From assembly GCA_964640995.1 (NCBI GenBank), contig CAZXJJ010000003.1, positions 62,001 through 126,000 of the forward strand: a stretch of DNA of 64,000 nucleotides, in the 5' to 3' direction. A program made the translations under genes and the position numbers. Positions 8,032-15,697 of this stretch are shown here, in pieces; position 1 is the first letter of the stretch, and each line of letters opens with the position of its first letter. The stretch is from JAAYUH01 sp964640995. GTDB lineage: Bacteria; Caldisericota; Caldisericia; B22-G15. Under the pieces are notes generated by a model, which made no database searches, had not been told where the DNA came from, and worked only from the letters and a program-made list of their open reading frames with translations.

Positions 8032-9501
8032 ATGGAAATTAAAAATGAAGAGGTTCTAAAAAAAGCAATTGAAAGAGCAAGAGAGAGAAATATAATTATT
8101 CCAACTTATGAAGAGATGAGGGATCCAGAAAAGATCCCTCAAAAAATAAAAGATGAATTAAAAAATATTGGTCAATGGGATACTCATCCAAGAAATCTAT
8201 TCAGAATTACATGGAAAAATGATCCAAAAAATTTTGGTGGTGGTTTTAATGGAGTAAATTTCATAGAATTTCCAAAAGAGTTAACAGGAGTTAAAGCAAG
8301 AATAATTATGTTAATTGGAAAATGGTTTCCAACTGGTTCACATAAAGTTGGAGCAACATTTGGACCTCTTGTTTCACTTCTTGTAACAGGTCAATTTGAC
8401 CCAACAAAACACAAAGCACTTTGGCCATCTACTGGAAATTATTGTAGAGGTGGAGTTTATGATTCTAATCTTCTTGGATGTAAAAGTATTGCAGTTCTTC
8501 CTGAAGGAATGAGCAAAGAGAGATTTGATTGGCTCAAAAGCATGGGTGCAGAAATTTATCCAACACCTGGAAGTGAAAGTAATGTAAAAGAGGTTTTTGA
8601 TAAGAGTGAAGAACTTAAAAAACTTTATCCGGATGAAATTGTTGTTTTAAATCAATTTGATGATTTTGGAAATCCAACTTGGCATTATGCTGTAACAGGT
8701 CCAGCAATGGAAGAAGTTTTTTATAAGATAAAAAAAGAAAATGATAAACTTTCTGCCCTTTTCTTAACCCAAGGTTCAGCAGGAACACTTGGCTCAGGAA
8801 ATTATCTTAAAGAAAAATTTCCACAAATAAAAGTTGCAGCAGGTGAAGCACTTCAATGTCCAACACTTCTTTTGAATGGATATGGAGTTCATAGAATTGA
8901 AGGAATTGGAGATAAACATGTTCCTTGGGTAATGGATGTAAGAAATCTTGATATTATTGTTGATATTGATGACGAAGACTGTATCAGAATTTTAAGACTA
9001 TTCAATGAAGAAAAAGGTAAAGAATTTCTTAAAAGTTTAGAGATTGATGAAAGTTTCATAGAAAATTTAAATCTTTTAGGAATTTCAAGCATTGCAAATC
9101 TAATTGGTTCAATTAAAATTTCAAAATATTTTGAATTCAAAGAAAATGATATAATAACTACTGTTGCAACTGATTCAATGGAACTTTATGGTTCAAGGAT
9201 AATTGAGTTGAGAGAGGAAAGAGGAGAATATAGTATTAATCAAGCAGAAAAAGATTTTATAGAGGTTTTAACACATCAAAACACTAATTGGATGCTTGAA
9301 CTTTCCTATTATGACAAAAGAAGAATTCATAATTTAAAATATTTTACATGGGTGGAACAAAGGGGAAAGAGTGTAGAAGAGTTAGAGGAACAATGGAACA
9401 ATGAAAATTATTTTAGGGATAAACTAAATTCATACAAAATCTGGAATGAAAAAATAAGAGAGTTTAATGAGAGAGTTGGACTTATAAAAAACTATTTTTA
9501 A
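8032..9501 (+). CDS. Fold-type II PLP-dependent enzyme (cysteine synthase/ammonia-lyase superfamily)
   Basis: A 489-residue protein with the marks of fold-type II PLP enzymes: Schiff-base Lys105 in TGSHKVGAT, the substrate loop PSTGNYCRGG, the phosphate-binding glycine loop GSAGTLGSG and a GIGDKHVP segment like that of cysteine synthases. It is longer than CysK (about 310) and E. coli diaminopropionate ammonia-lyase (about 400), and lacks the latter's active-site sequence as I remember it. In E. coli a PLP ammonia-lyase (ygeX) accompanies ygeW and yqeA, so a lyase acting on the amino acid released by the carbamoyltransferase is the likely role. It starts 4 bases after the upstream gene. Confidence 0.75.
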   Translation: MEIKNEEVLKKAIERARERNIIIPTYEEMRDPEKIPQKIKDELKNIGQWDTHPRNLFRITWKNDPKNFGGGFNGVNFIEFPKELTGVKARIIMLIGKWFPTGSHKVGATFGPLVSLLVTGQFDPTKHKALWPSTGNYCRGGVYDSNLLGCKSIAVLPEGMSKERFDWLKSMGAEIYPTPGSESNVKEVFDKSEELKKLYPDEIVVLNQFDDFGNPTWHYAVTGPAMEEVFYKIKKENDKLSALFLTQGSAGTLGSGNYLKEKFPQIKVAAGEALQCPTLLLNGYGVHRIEGIGDKHVPWVMDVRNLDIIVDIDDEDCIRILRLFNEEKGKEFLKSLEIDESFIENLNLLGISSIANLIGSIKISKYFEFKENDIITTVATDSMELYGSRIIELREERGEYSINQAEKDFIEVLTHQNTNWMLELSYYDKRRIHNLKYFTWVEQRGKSVEELEEQWNNENYFRDKLNSYKIWNEKIREFNERVGLIKNYF

Positions 9502-9515
9502 AGGAGGATTAAAAA

Positions 9516-10601
9516 ATGGCAAAGAAGCACATCAGAATATTTGCTTTTGGAGGAAATGAAGTTTCGCCAGTAGGTTTAACTGATGAAAAGGGCAAACCAA
9601 TTATTCCAGACATTGCAATGCAATGGAAAAGAACATCAGAAACTTGTAAACACATTGTAAAAATAATGAAGCAATTTCCAGATGATATTTATGTTATTAC
9701 ACATGGAAATGGTCCTCAAGTGGGAAATGTTTTCTTAAGGTCTGAATATTCAAGACCGATTTTACCACCAATTCCTCTTGATGTTTGTGGTTCAGACACC
9801 CAAGGTTCAATGGGTTATATGATAGGGCAAATTTTAGGAAATGAATTAAGAGCGAATGGAATTAATAAAACAGTTGTAGGAATTGTTACTCAAGTTGTTG
9901 TTGATAAAAATGACCCTGGCTTTCAAAATCCAACAAAATATATAGGTCCATCATACACAAGAGAAGAAGCAGAAGAGAGAATGAAAAAAGATGGCTGGGT
10001 TATGAAACTTTACAAAAAAGATGATAAGGGAAATGAAATTTGGAGAAAAGTTGTTCCTTCACCTGAACCACTTGATATTGTTGAGATTGATGCAATTGAG
10101 GCAGCAATTGAAAAAGGTTTTATTCCAATAACAGTTGGTGGCGGAGGAATTCCAGTTGTTGAAGTTGAACCAGATGAAAAAGGTGAATTTAAATGTAGTT
10201 ATGAAATCGTATTTAAAAATGGAAAAGGAACAAAAATTTACAATGGAGTTGAAGCAGTAATAGATAAAGATTTAGCAACCTCTCTTCTCGGAAGAATGTT
10301 AATTCAAAGAGCAAAAGCAAGAGGAGAAGATGTTGATGTTACATTCACAATATTTACAGGTGAAGATGGAGCAAAACTCTATTACCAAACACCGCAGCAA
10401 GTTGATTTAAGAAGATTAACTCTCGAAGAGGCAAAGAAATATTACAATGAAGGACACTTCCCACCCGGAAGTATGGGTCCAAAAATTTTAGCAATAATCA
10501 AGTTCCTTGAAGGTGGTGGAAAGATTGCTTATATCTCTTTAACAGAAAAGTATCTTGAAACTCTTGAAGGAAAAGCAGGAACAACAATTGTAAGAGAATG
10601 A
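9516..10601 (+). CDS. arcC: Carbamate kinase
   Basis: A 361-residue carbamate kinase, which converts carbamoyl phosphate plus ADP to ATP, CO2 and ammonia. Visible motifs are the N-terminal FGGNEVSP, THGNGPQVGN, the substrate-binding region ending in DTQGSMGYM, ITVGGGGIPV and the C-terminal FPPGSMGPKI. It is about 45 residues longer than typical ArcC (about 310-315); the extra length is in the central lid region (DDKGNEIWRKVVPSP and the loop after VVEVEPDEKG). A strong AAAGGAGG site precedes the start. It is the ATP-yielding step of the four-gene unit. Confidence 0.95.
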   Translation: MAKKHIRIFAFGGNEVSPVGLTDEKGKPIIPDIAMQWKRTSETCKHIVKIMKQFPDDIYVITHGNGPQVGNVFLRSEYSRPILPPIPLDVCGSDTQGSMGYMIGQILGNELRANGINKTVVGIVTQVVVDKNDPGFQNPTKYIGPSYTREEAEERMKKDGWVMKLYKKDDKGNEIWRKVVPSPEPLDIVEIDAIEAAIEKGFIPITVGGGGIPVVEVEPDEKGEFKCSYEIVFKNGKGTKIYNGVEAVIDKDLATSLLGRMLIQRAKARGEDVDVTFTIFTGEDGAKLYYQTPQQVDLRRLTLEEAKKYYNEGHFPPGSMGPKILAIIKFLEGGGKIAYISLTEKYLETLEGKAGTTIVRE

Positions 10602-10625
10602 TTTTTAAAATAAAAGGAGAGATGA

Positions 10626-11642
10626 ATGCATAAATTACATGGGAGAGATTTAATTTCTATTCAAGAGTGGTCACTTCAAGAAATTGAAGAAACTCTTGAA
10701 GTAGCAAAAGAGATGAAGAGAGCAAGATATACTAATCCATATAAGGATGTTTTAAAAAACAAAACATTCTTTATGATGTTTTACAACCCAAGTGTAAGAA
10801 CAAGACAATCTTTTGAAACAGCAGCAACTGAACTTGGAGGGCATGCTCAATTTCTTGAACCAAAAACAATGAGACTAAGAGAAAAAGGCAAGGCAGGAGA
10901 AACAATTGAAGATGCAGCAAAAGTTATGAGCCGCTATGGTGTTGGAATTGGAATAAGAATTCTTGAAGATTCAATTGAAAGATATGGTGATGGAGATTTT
11001 ATTTTAAGAGAATATGCAAAATATGCAGATATTCCAGTAATTTCTATGGCACATGATAAGTGTCATCCATGTCAAGCACTTGCAGATATGATGGGAATGT
11101 TAGAACATATGCGCTGTGTTAAAAAGAAAAAACTTGTTATGATGTGGGGATACTCTACAATGGTAAGAAGTTGGTCTTCTGTTCATGCAAATTTACTCAT
11201 ATCCTCTATGTTTGGTATGGATATAAAACTTGTTTATCCTCCTGGATATGATCTTGACCCTGAAGTTATGGATATGGTTAAAGATAATGCAAAAAAATCT
11301 AATGGAAGTTTTGAAATCATTTCTGGTTCTCTGAATGATTTAAGAAAAGCGCTTGAGGGTGCAGATGTTGTATATTCAAGAAATTGGATGAGTCCAAAAA
11401 GATATGATTGGGGAAAAGAAAAAGAAATTGAGATGGCAAATCAATTTAAAGATTGGATTTTAACAAAAGAACTTATGAAACTCACAAATGATGCTTACTT
11501 TATTCATCCAATGCCTGTTGATAGAGGAAATGAGGTTGAAGATGAAGTTGCAAGTTCGCCAAGATCAATAATTTATGACATTGCAGAAAACCGCCTTCAT
11601 GTTCAAAAAGCAGTAATGGCATTAACAATTGGTGACTTATAA
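10626..11642 (+). CDS. Second carbamoyltransferase paralog with aspartate-type HPMP motif
   Basis: A 338-residue carbamoyltransferase that shares with its 348-residue neighbour the SVRTR phosphate loop (56-60), HPCQ (147-150) and the C-terminal AENRLHVQKA-MAL stretch. It differs in two substrate-determining places: the loop after the central beta-strand reads MVRSWSSVHAN instead of SVEKPLAVPQS, and the HCLP motif is HPMP (294-297), where Pro replaces the Cys used by ornithine-type enzymes, as in aspartate carbamoyltransferases (HPLP). So it probably uses a different amino-acid or amide acceptor. Last gene of the unit; a terminator follows 27 bases after the stop. Confidence 0.85.
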   Translation: MHKLHGRDLISIQEWSLQEIEETLEVAKEMKRARYTNPYKDVLKNKTFFMMFYNPSVRTRQSFETAATELGGHAQFLEPKTMRLREKGKAGETIEDAAKVMSRYGVGIGIRILEDSIERYGDGDFILREYAKYADIPVISMAHDKCHPCQALADMMGMLEHMRCVKKKKLVMMWGYSTMVRSWSSVHANLLISSMFGMDIKLVYPPGYDLDPEVMDMVKDNAKKSNGSFEIISGSLNDLRKALEGADVVYSRNWMSPKRYDWGKEKEIEMANQFKDWILTKELMKLTNDAYFIHPMPVDRGNEVEDEVASSPRSIIYDIAENRLHVQKAVMALTIGDL

Positions 11643-11669
11643 GAATTTTCTGAATCTAAAACTTTTTTA

Positions 11670-11706
11670 GCCCTCCCTGTCAAAGAGGAGGGCCTTTTTT
11701 ATTTTC
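11670..11706 (+). terminator. Intrinsic terminator of the carbamoyltransferase operon
   Basis: A 7-bp GC-rich stem, GCCCTCC (11670-11676) with GGAGGGC (11687-11693), is followed directly by CTTTTTTATTTT. This is a textbook rho-independent terminator on the plus strand between the carbamoyltransferase operon and the HEPN gene. Confidence 0.9.
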
Positions 11707-11718
11707 TTTAAAATCTAA

Positions 11719-11726
11719 TGTAAAAT
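11719..11726 (+). promoter_or_regulatory. Possible promoter of HEPN/MNT pair, near-leaderless
   Basis: TAAAAT (11721-11726) lies only 6 bases before the ATG at 11733, which would place transcription start at or next to the start codon. No ribosome-binding site is visible. If right, the message is leaderless. No clear -35 box is seen. Confidence 0.4.
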
Positions 11727-11732
11727 TAAATC

Positions 11733-12122
11733 ATGGAAATTGAATATTTAAAAAAGAGGGGTGAAGAATTTTTAAAAACTTCTGAATATCATTTAAATAA
11801 TGAAATGTATGATCTTGCTGCATTTGATTTGGAGCAGGCACTTCAACTTTTTTTAAAATATACAATTTTTTTAAAAATAAAAACTTATCCACCAACACAT
11901 TCTTTAAAATCTTTATTTAAAATGTTAGGCGAAACTTATAATAAAGAAAAAGAATTGGATAAAGTTCTAAAGAATAAATATCAGTTAATTGGTAATTTAG
12001 AGCAATCTTATATATCTTCAAGATATTTACCTTATACATATACAAAAGAAGAAGTATTTGAGTTTCAAAAATTTTTAAATGAAGTTGTTGAATTTTTGAA
12101 AGAATTATGGGAAGAGATATAA
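11733..12122 (+). CDS. HEPN-domain protein of a HEPN/MNT pair
   Basis: A 129-residue all-helical protein with the HEPN (COG2250-like) pattern: AAFDLEQALQLFLKYTIF, THSLKSLF and the C-terminal SSRYLPY segment. HEPN proteins paired with a minimal nucleotidyltransferase form type VII-like toxin-antitoxin modules in which the HEPN part may be an RNase. The RNase motif R-X4-6-H is not intact here: the Arg in SSRYLPYTY is not followed by His. It may therefore be inactive or belong to a non-toxic subgroup. Its end overlaps the nucleotidyltransferase gene by 16 bases. Confidence 0.8.
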   Translation: MEIEYLKKRGEEFLKTSEYHLNNEMYDLAAFDLEQALQLFLKYTIFLKIKTYPPTHSLKSLFKMLGETYNKEKELDKVLKNKYQLIGNLEQSYISSRYLPYTYTKEEVFEFQKFLNEVVEFLKELWEEI

Positions 12123-12454
12123 ATGATATTTTGATAGAAATATCAAAAACAAACGAAAAATATTTTAAGAATTATTTAAAATATTCAAAAATAATTGCTA
12201 AAATTGCTAAAAAAATTTTTAAAAATACAAAAGTGATACTCTTTGGATCAATTTTAAAAAGTAAAACTCCTCAAGATATTGATATTTTAATTGTTTCAAA
12301 TGATGTTTTTAAAAAAGAATTAAAAGATAAATTTTTTATTGAATTAAACAAAAAAATAGAGTTCATTAATCCTTTTGAAATTCATTTTGTAACAGAGAGT
12401 CAGTTTGAAAATTTTTATAAATATTTTTTAGATAAATTTATTTTGATTAAATAA
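12107..12454 (+). CDS. Minimal nucleotidyltransferase (MNT) of the HEPN/MNT pair
   Basis: A 115-residue protein with the polymerase-beta-type nucleotidyltransferase motif: FGSILKSKTPQDIDILI holds GS-X8-D-X-D, and a third acidic position may be in the EIHFV strand. In MntA-type antitoxins this enzyme adenylylates its HEPN partner. It starts inside the HEPN gene and ends overlapping the convergent membrane-protein gene by 40 bases. Identification rests on the motif and pairing. Confidence 0.8.
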   Translation: MGRDINDILIEISKTNEKYFKNYLKYSKIIAKIAKKIFKNTKVILFGSILKSKTPQDIDILIVSNDVFKKELKDKFFIELNKKIEFINPFEIHFVTESQFENFYKYFLDKFILIK

Positions 12455-13074
12455 ATTGATAATAAATTAACTGGTGAAGAAATTAATAAACTCATTAAAG
12501 ACAATTCAACATTAAATAATAGTGTTGATAAAAAAGACAAAATAAAAACAATCAAAAGATAAATAATTGGGGGGAATTTTAATAAATTTAAATTTAATTT
12601 TGTTGGTATAAGTGAATCTAAAATTCTTAAAATAATAGTTGTTGATGTTGCAATTATAAACCATCCAACAAAATTTCCTATAGGTACCCCAAAATAGGAA
12701 AATTTAAAATTCTCCCACCTCCACAATCCAAACTTTACAGCAATTGGATCAATAAATAAATCAAAAGTTGTTACTATAAAACCATCAAAAAAAGAAATTA
12801 ACAAGATATTTAATCTATCTTTAAGAAAAACTTCATAATCCTTTTTTAAAATATTTAAAATAATTGAATTTGTTAAAAGATATGAAGTTATTATAAAAAT
12901 TCCCCAAAAGACCCAAACAAAAATTGGTAAACCTAAAATTTGTGGTTTAAATGATTGATTGTAATAGTATCTTACACCAATTGGTCCCCCATAATTTATT
13001 CCAATATATTCATAAATTAATGGTATTAAAAATAAAATAATAATTATTAAAATAAATTTTAATTTATATCTCAT
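12415..13074 (-). CDS. CruF/carotenoid-biosynthesis family membrane protein
   Basis: A 219-residue integral membrane protein with about six or seven hydrophobic segments. The conserved region DPIAVKFGLWRW then FGVPIGNFVGWF matches the family of bacterioruberin/gamma-carotene hydratase-like proteins (PF04240, CruF). Those enzymes add water to carotenoid end groups; many members without carotenoid neighbours have unknown function, and no other carotenoid gene is visible here. Its start overlaps the comM stop by 11 bases and its 3' end overlaps the convergent nucleotidyltransferase gene by 40 bases. Confidence 0.75.
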   Translation of the reverse strand: MRYKLKFILIIIILFLIPLIYEYIGINYGGPIGVRYYYNQSFKPQILGLPIFVWVFWGIFIITSYLLTNSIILNILKKDYEVFLKDRLNILLISFFDGFIVTTFDLFIDPIAVKFGLWRWENFKFSYFGVPIGNFVGWFIIATSTTIILRILDSLIPTKLNLNLLKFPPIIYLLIVFILSFLSTLLFNVELSLMSLLISSPVNLLSIYLIKINLSKKYL

Positions 13075-14587
13075 CCATTAATCCATATCTTTGATAACTT
13101 ATTGCTTCAAGAAGATGTGATGTGTTTACTTTCTCTATGCCTTCTAAATCAGCAATTGTTCTTGCAAGTTTAATTATTTTATGAAAACTTCTCAATGTTA
13201 AATTTAAAGTTTTCATAGCATTTTTTAATGTGTTCTCTACGTCTTCAGTTATAGGAATGTATTTTTTAATTAACATTGGTGTTAATTTTCCATTAAATTT
13301 TATCTTTTCTTTTTTGTACCTTTCTTTTTGAATATACCATGCCCTCTTTACTCTTTCTCTTATAATTTTTGATGTCTCTCCACTCTCTTTGCTAAATACT
13401 TCACTTTCTTTCACTCTTGGAACTTTTATTTTTATATCAAACCTATCCCAAAGCGGACCTGAAATTTTGCCTCTATATCTTTTTATTTCATTTAAAGAAC
13501 AGGTACAATTTTTTTCTGAATCACCAAAGTATCCACAAGGACATGGATTCATTGCACCAATTAAAAGAAAATCTGATGGATAAGTTAAAGAGGTCTTAAC
13601 TCTTGAAATTGTTACAAAACCATCTTCAATGGGTTGCCTTAAAACTTCAAGAACATCTCTTCTAAATTCAGGAAGTTCATCAAGAAAAAGTATTCCTTTG
13701 TGCGCTAAACTTATCTCTCCTGGTTTTGGATTTGTTCCTCCTCCAACAAGACCTGCATAAGAAATTGTATGATGTGGCGCTCTGAATGGTCTTCTTTTTA
13801 TTATCTCTTCATCTACTCTTAAAAGACCTGCTATTGAATAAATTTCTGTTATTTCAACTGCCTCTTCAAAAGAGAGTTCTGGCATAATTGTTATCATTCT
13901 TTGAGAAAGCATTGTTTTCCCTGAACCAGGAGTCCCAATCATAATTAGGTGATGTTTTCCAGCAGCAGAAATTTCCATTGCTCTTTTTACAAAGTTTTGA
14001 CCTTTTACATCTGAAAAATCGATATCAAAATTTTCCTCATAAAACTCAACTGGATAATTTTTAATGATCTCTTTTTCTATCTGACCTCTTAAAAACAGAA
14101 CAACTTCATTTAAATTCTTAAATGGAATAAGTTTTGTTTCTTTTGATAAAGCACATTCAGATAGATTTCTATTTGGAATTATAAGAGGTTCTTCTTTATC
14201 TTTTAAAAACAAAGAAAGAGAAAGTCCACCATTTATTTTTCCAAGTTCACCTTCAAGTGTAAGTTCTCCAACAAAATAATATTTTTCAAGCTCTTCTTGA
14301 TTTATCTGTCCTGATGCAGCAAGAATACCAATTGCAATTGGTAAATCAAAGATGGTCCCCTCTTTTTTAATTTCACCTGGTGCAAGATTTACTATTATTT
14401 TTCTTACAGGAAACTCTAACCCTGAATTTTTAATTGCAGCCCTAACCCTCTCTTTTGCTTCCTGAACTGAAGTATCAGGAAGACCTACAATTGTGAATGA
14501 AGGAAGACCAGAAGAAATATCAACCTCGACAAGTATTTCATAAACTTTTAGCCCAACATTAATCAAACTTTTTACTCTCGCGTACAT
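13064..14587 (-). CDS. comM: ComM/YifB family Mg-chelatase-like AAA+ ATPase
   Basis: A 507-residue ComM homologue. The N-terminal ChlI-like domain shows GLPDTSVQEAKERVRAA and NLAPGEIKKEG; the AAA+ core has Walker A GTPGSGKTM, Walker B GILFLDELPEF and the Cys-rich insert CPCGYFGDSEKNCTC; the C-terminal Mg_chelatase_C domain ends in RSFHKIIKLARTIADLE. In naturally transformable bacteria ComM is a branch-migration helicase that helps integrate incoming DNA. It faces away from the hpf operon across a 135-base divergent region. Confidence 0.95.
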   Translation of the reverse strand: MYARVKSLINVGLKVYEILVEVDISSGLPSFTIVGLPDTSVQEAKERVRAAIKNSGLEFPVRKIIVNLAPGEIKKEGTIFDLPIAIGILAASGQINQEELEKYYFVGELTLEGELGKINGGLSLSLFLKDKEEPLIIPNRNLSECALSKETKLIPFKNLNEVVLFLRGQIEKEIIKNYPVEFYEENFDIDFSDVKGQNFVKRAMEISAAGKHHLIMIGTPGSGKTMLSQRMITIMPELSFEEAVEITEIYSIAGLLRVDEEIIKRRPFRAPHHTISYAGLVGGGTNPKPGEISLAHKGILFLDELPEFRRDVLEVLRQPIEDGFVTISRVKTSLTYPSDFLLIGAMNPCPCGYFGDSEKNCTCSLNEIKRYRGKISGPLWDRFDIKIKVPRVKESEVFSKESGETSKIIRERVKRAWYIQKERYKKEKIKFNGKLTPMLIKKYIPITEDVENTLKNAMKTLNLTLRSFHKIIKLARTIADLEGIEKVNTSHLLEAISYQRYGLMDEI

Positions 14588-14636
14588 TAATTTTAAGAAT
14601 AATAAAAAAAATCAATTTTTCAATAATAATTAAAAT

Positions 14637-14665
14637 TTGACAGAAGGGGGAAATAATATTATACT
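14637..14665 (+). promoter_or_regulatory. Consensus sigma-70 promoter of the hpf-secA operon
   Basis: TTGACA (14637-14642), exactly 17 bases, then TATACT (14660-14665). This is the best promoter in the window. Predicted start near 14672 leaves a leader of about 50 bases before hpf, whose ATG at 14723 follows TAGGAGG. Confidence 0.85.
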
Positions 14666-14722
14666 AAATAAAAGTTAGCTTTGATTTTTATAATTTATTT
14701 AAAACATATTTAGGAGGATGAT

Positions 14723-15253
14723 ATGAAACTTATCGTTCAAGGAAAAGGTATTAACTTAACAGATGATGTTATTAATTATGCTGAAAAGAGATTTGCAACT
14801 GCTGAAAGATATTTTGAAAATATCCAAGAAGCAAATTTAATTATTTCAAAAGAGAGAGGTCTTTTTAAATCAGAGGTTACAATTTCTTTGTCTGGAACAG
14901 TAATTAGAGGTGAGAGCAAAACTCAAGATATTTATGCTTCAATTGATGATGTTCTTGATAAAATTAAAAGACAGATTAAAAAATACAAAGAGAGTTTTGT
15001 TGAGAGAAGAAGAGAAACAAAGAAATTTTTAGAAAAAACAGAAGCATCTACTTCAGAAACTACAGTTGAAGATTTTCCAAAAATTGTAAAAGTTAAAAAA
15101 TTTGTCTTAAAACCAATGGATGAAGAAGAAGCAATAATGCAAATGGAACTTTTAGGACATACATTCTTTGTTTTCTTAAATTCAAATACAGATAAAATAA
15201 ATGTTGTATATAAAAGAAACGATGGAAATTATGGCTTAATAGAGCCAGAATAA
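14723..15253 (+). CDS. hpf: Long-form ribosome hibernation promoting factor
   Basis: A 176-residue long HPF. Residues 1-100 form the S30AE/YfiA domain (KLIVQGKGINLTDDVINYAEKR, then KIKRQIKKYKE); after a linker with Ser/Thr/Glu, residues from about 118 form the dimerisation domain (KKFVLKPMDEEEAIMQMEL, GHTFFVFLN). Long HPF pairs 70S ribosomes into inactive 100S dimers in slow growth. It is the first gene after a consensus promoter, followed within two bases by the DUF4330-like gene and then secA. Confidence 0.95.
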   Translation: MKLIVQGKGINLTDDVINYAEKRFATAERYFENIQEANLIISKERGLFKSEVTISLSGTVIRGESKTQDIYASIDDVLDKIKRQIKKYKESFVERRRETKKFLEKTEASTSETTVEDFPKIVKVKKFVLKPMDEEEAIMQMELLGHTFFVFLNSNTDKINVVYKRNDGNYGLIEPE

Positions 15254-15255
15254 GT

Positions 15256-15696
15256 ATGAAAAAATTTATTCTTTATACATTAATTTTTTTAATTATTATA
15301 TTTTCAATTCTTCTTGTTTATAGAAAATATTCAGAGGGAAAAGAGAAAACTTTTTATGTAATTGTTAAAATGTCAGTTTCAAATGTTTTACCTGAAGTTT
15401 GTGATAATTTAAATGTTGGTGATTATCTAATAGATAATAGTGGAAACAAAATTTTTGTAATAATCTATAAATTAGTAAAAGATGCTGAACATCCTGTTGA
15501 AACACCAAGTGGCAAAATTGTAAAATCTCCACATCCTATTTTTAAAAGTATGATATTAACTGTAAAAAGTGTTAACAGATCAAAAAGATTAGTATTATCA
15601 TATAATAGAATAACTGTTAGAGTTGGGGGTAAAATAATATTTGAAACAGGAAAGGTAAGATTTGTTGGAACAATTTTATCATTAGATAAGGAGTAA
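15256..15696 (+). CDS. DUF4330-like membrane-anchored protein
   Basis: A 146-residue protein: one N-terminal membrane helix (ILYTLIFLIIIFSILLVY) and an extracytoplasmic beta-rich part with the VGDYLIDNSG motif, a conserved GKIVKSPHPIF stretch and VGGKIIFETG. This arrangement resembles DUF4330 proteins, whose function is unknown. The gene sits between hpf (2-base gap) and secA (1-base gap), so it is co-expressed with the export ATPase; a role at the membrane is all that can be said. Confidence 0.65.
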   Translation: MKKFILYTLIFLIIIFSILLVYRKYSEGKEKTFYVIVKMSVSNVLPEVCDNLNVGDYLIDNSGNKIFVIIYKLVKDAEHPVETPSGKIVKSPHPIFKSMILTVKSVNRSKRLVLSYNRITVRVGGKIIFETGKVRFVGTILSLDKE

Positions 15697-15697
15697 G

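Noticed and set aside
8117..8141. 9-bp inverted repeat TGAGGGATC/GATCCCTCA near the start of the PLP-enzyme gene
   Set aside because: It is followed by an A-run on the plus strand, not a U-run, and has no U-run on the minus strand, so it is not a terminator; possible mRNA structure only.
8032..9501. Naming this gene diaminopropionate ammonia-lyase (ygeX/dpaL)
   Set aside because: Operon context fits, but length and active-site sequence differ from the E. coli enzyme as I know it; left as an unassigned fold-type II PLP enzyme.
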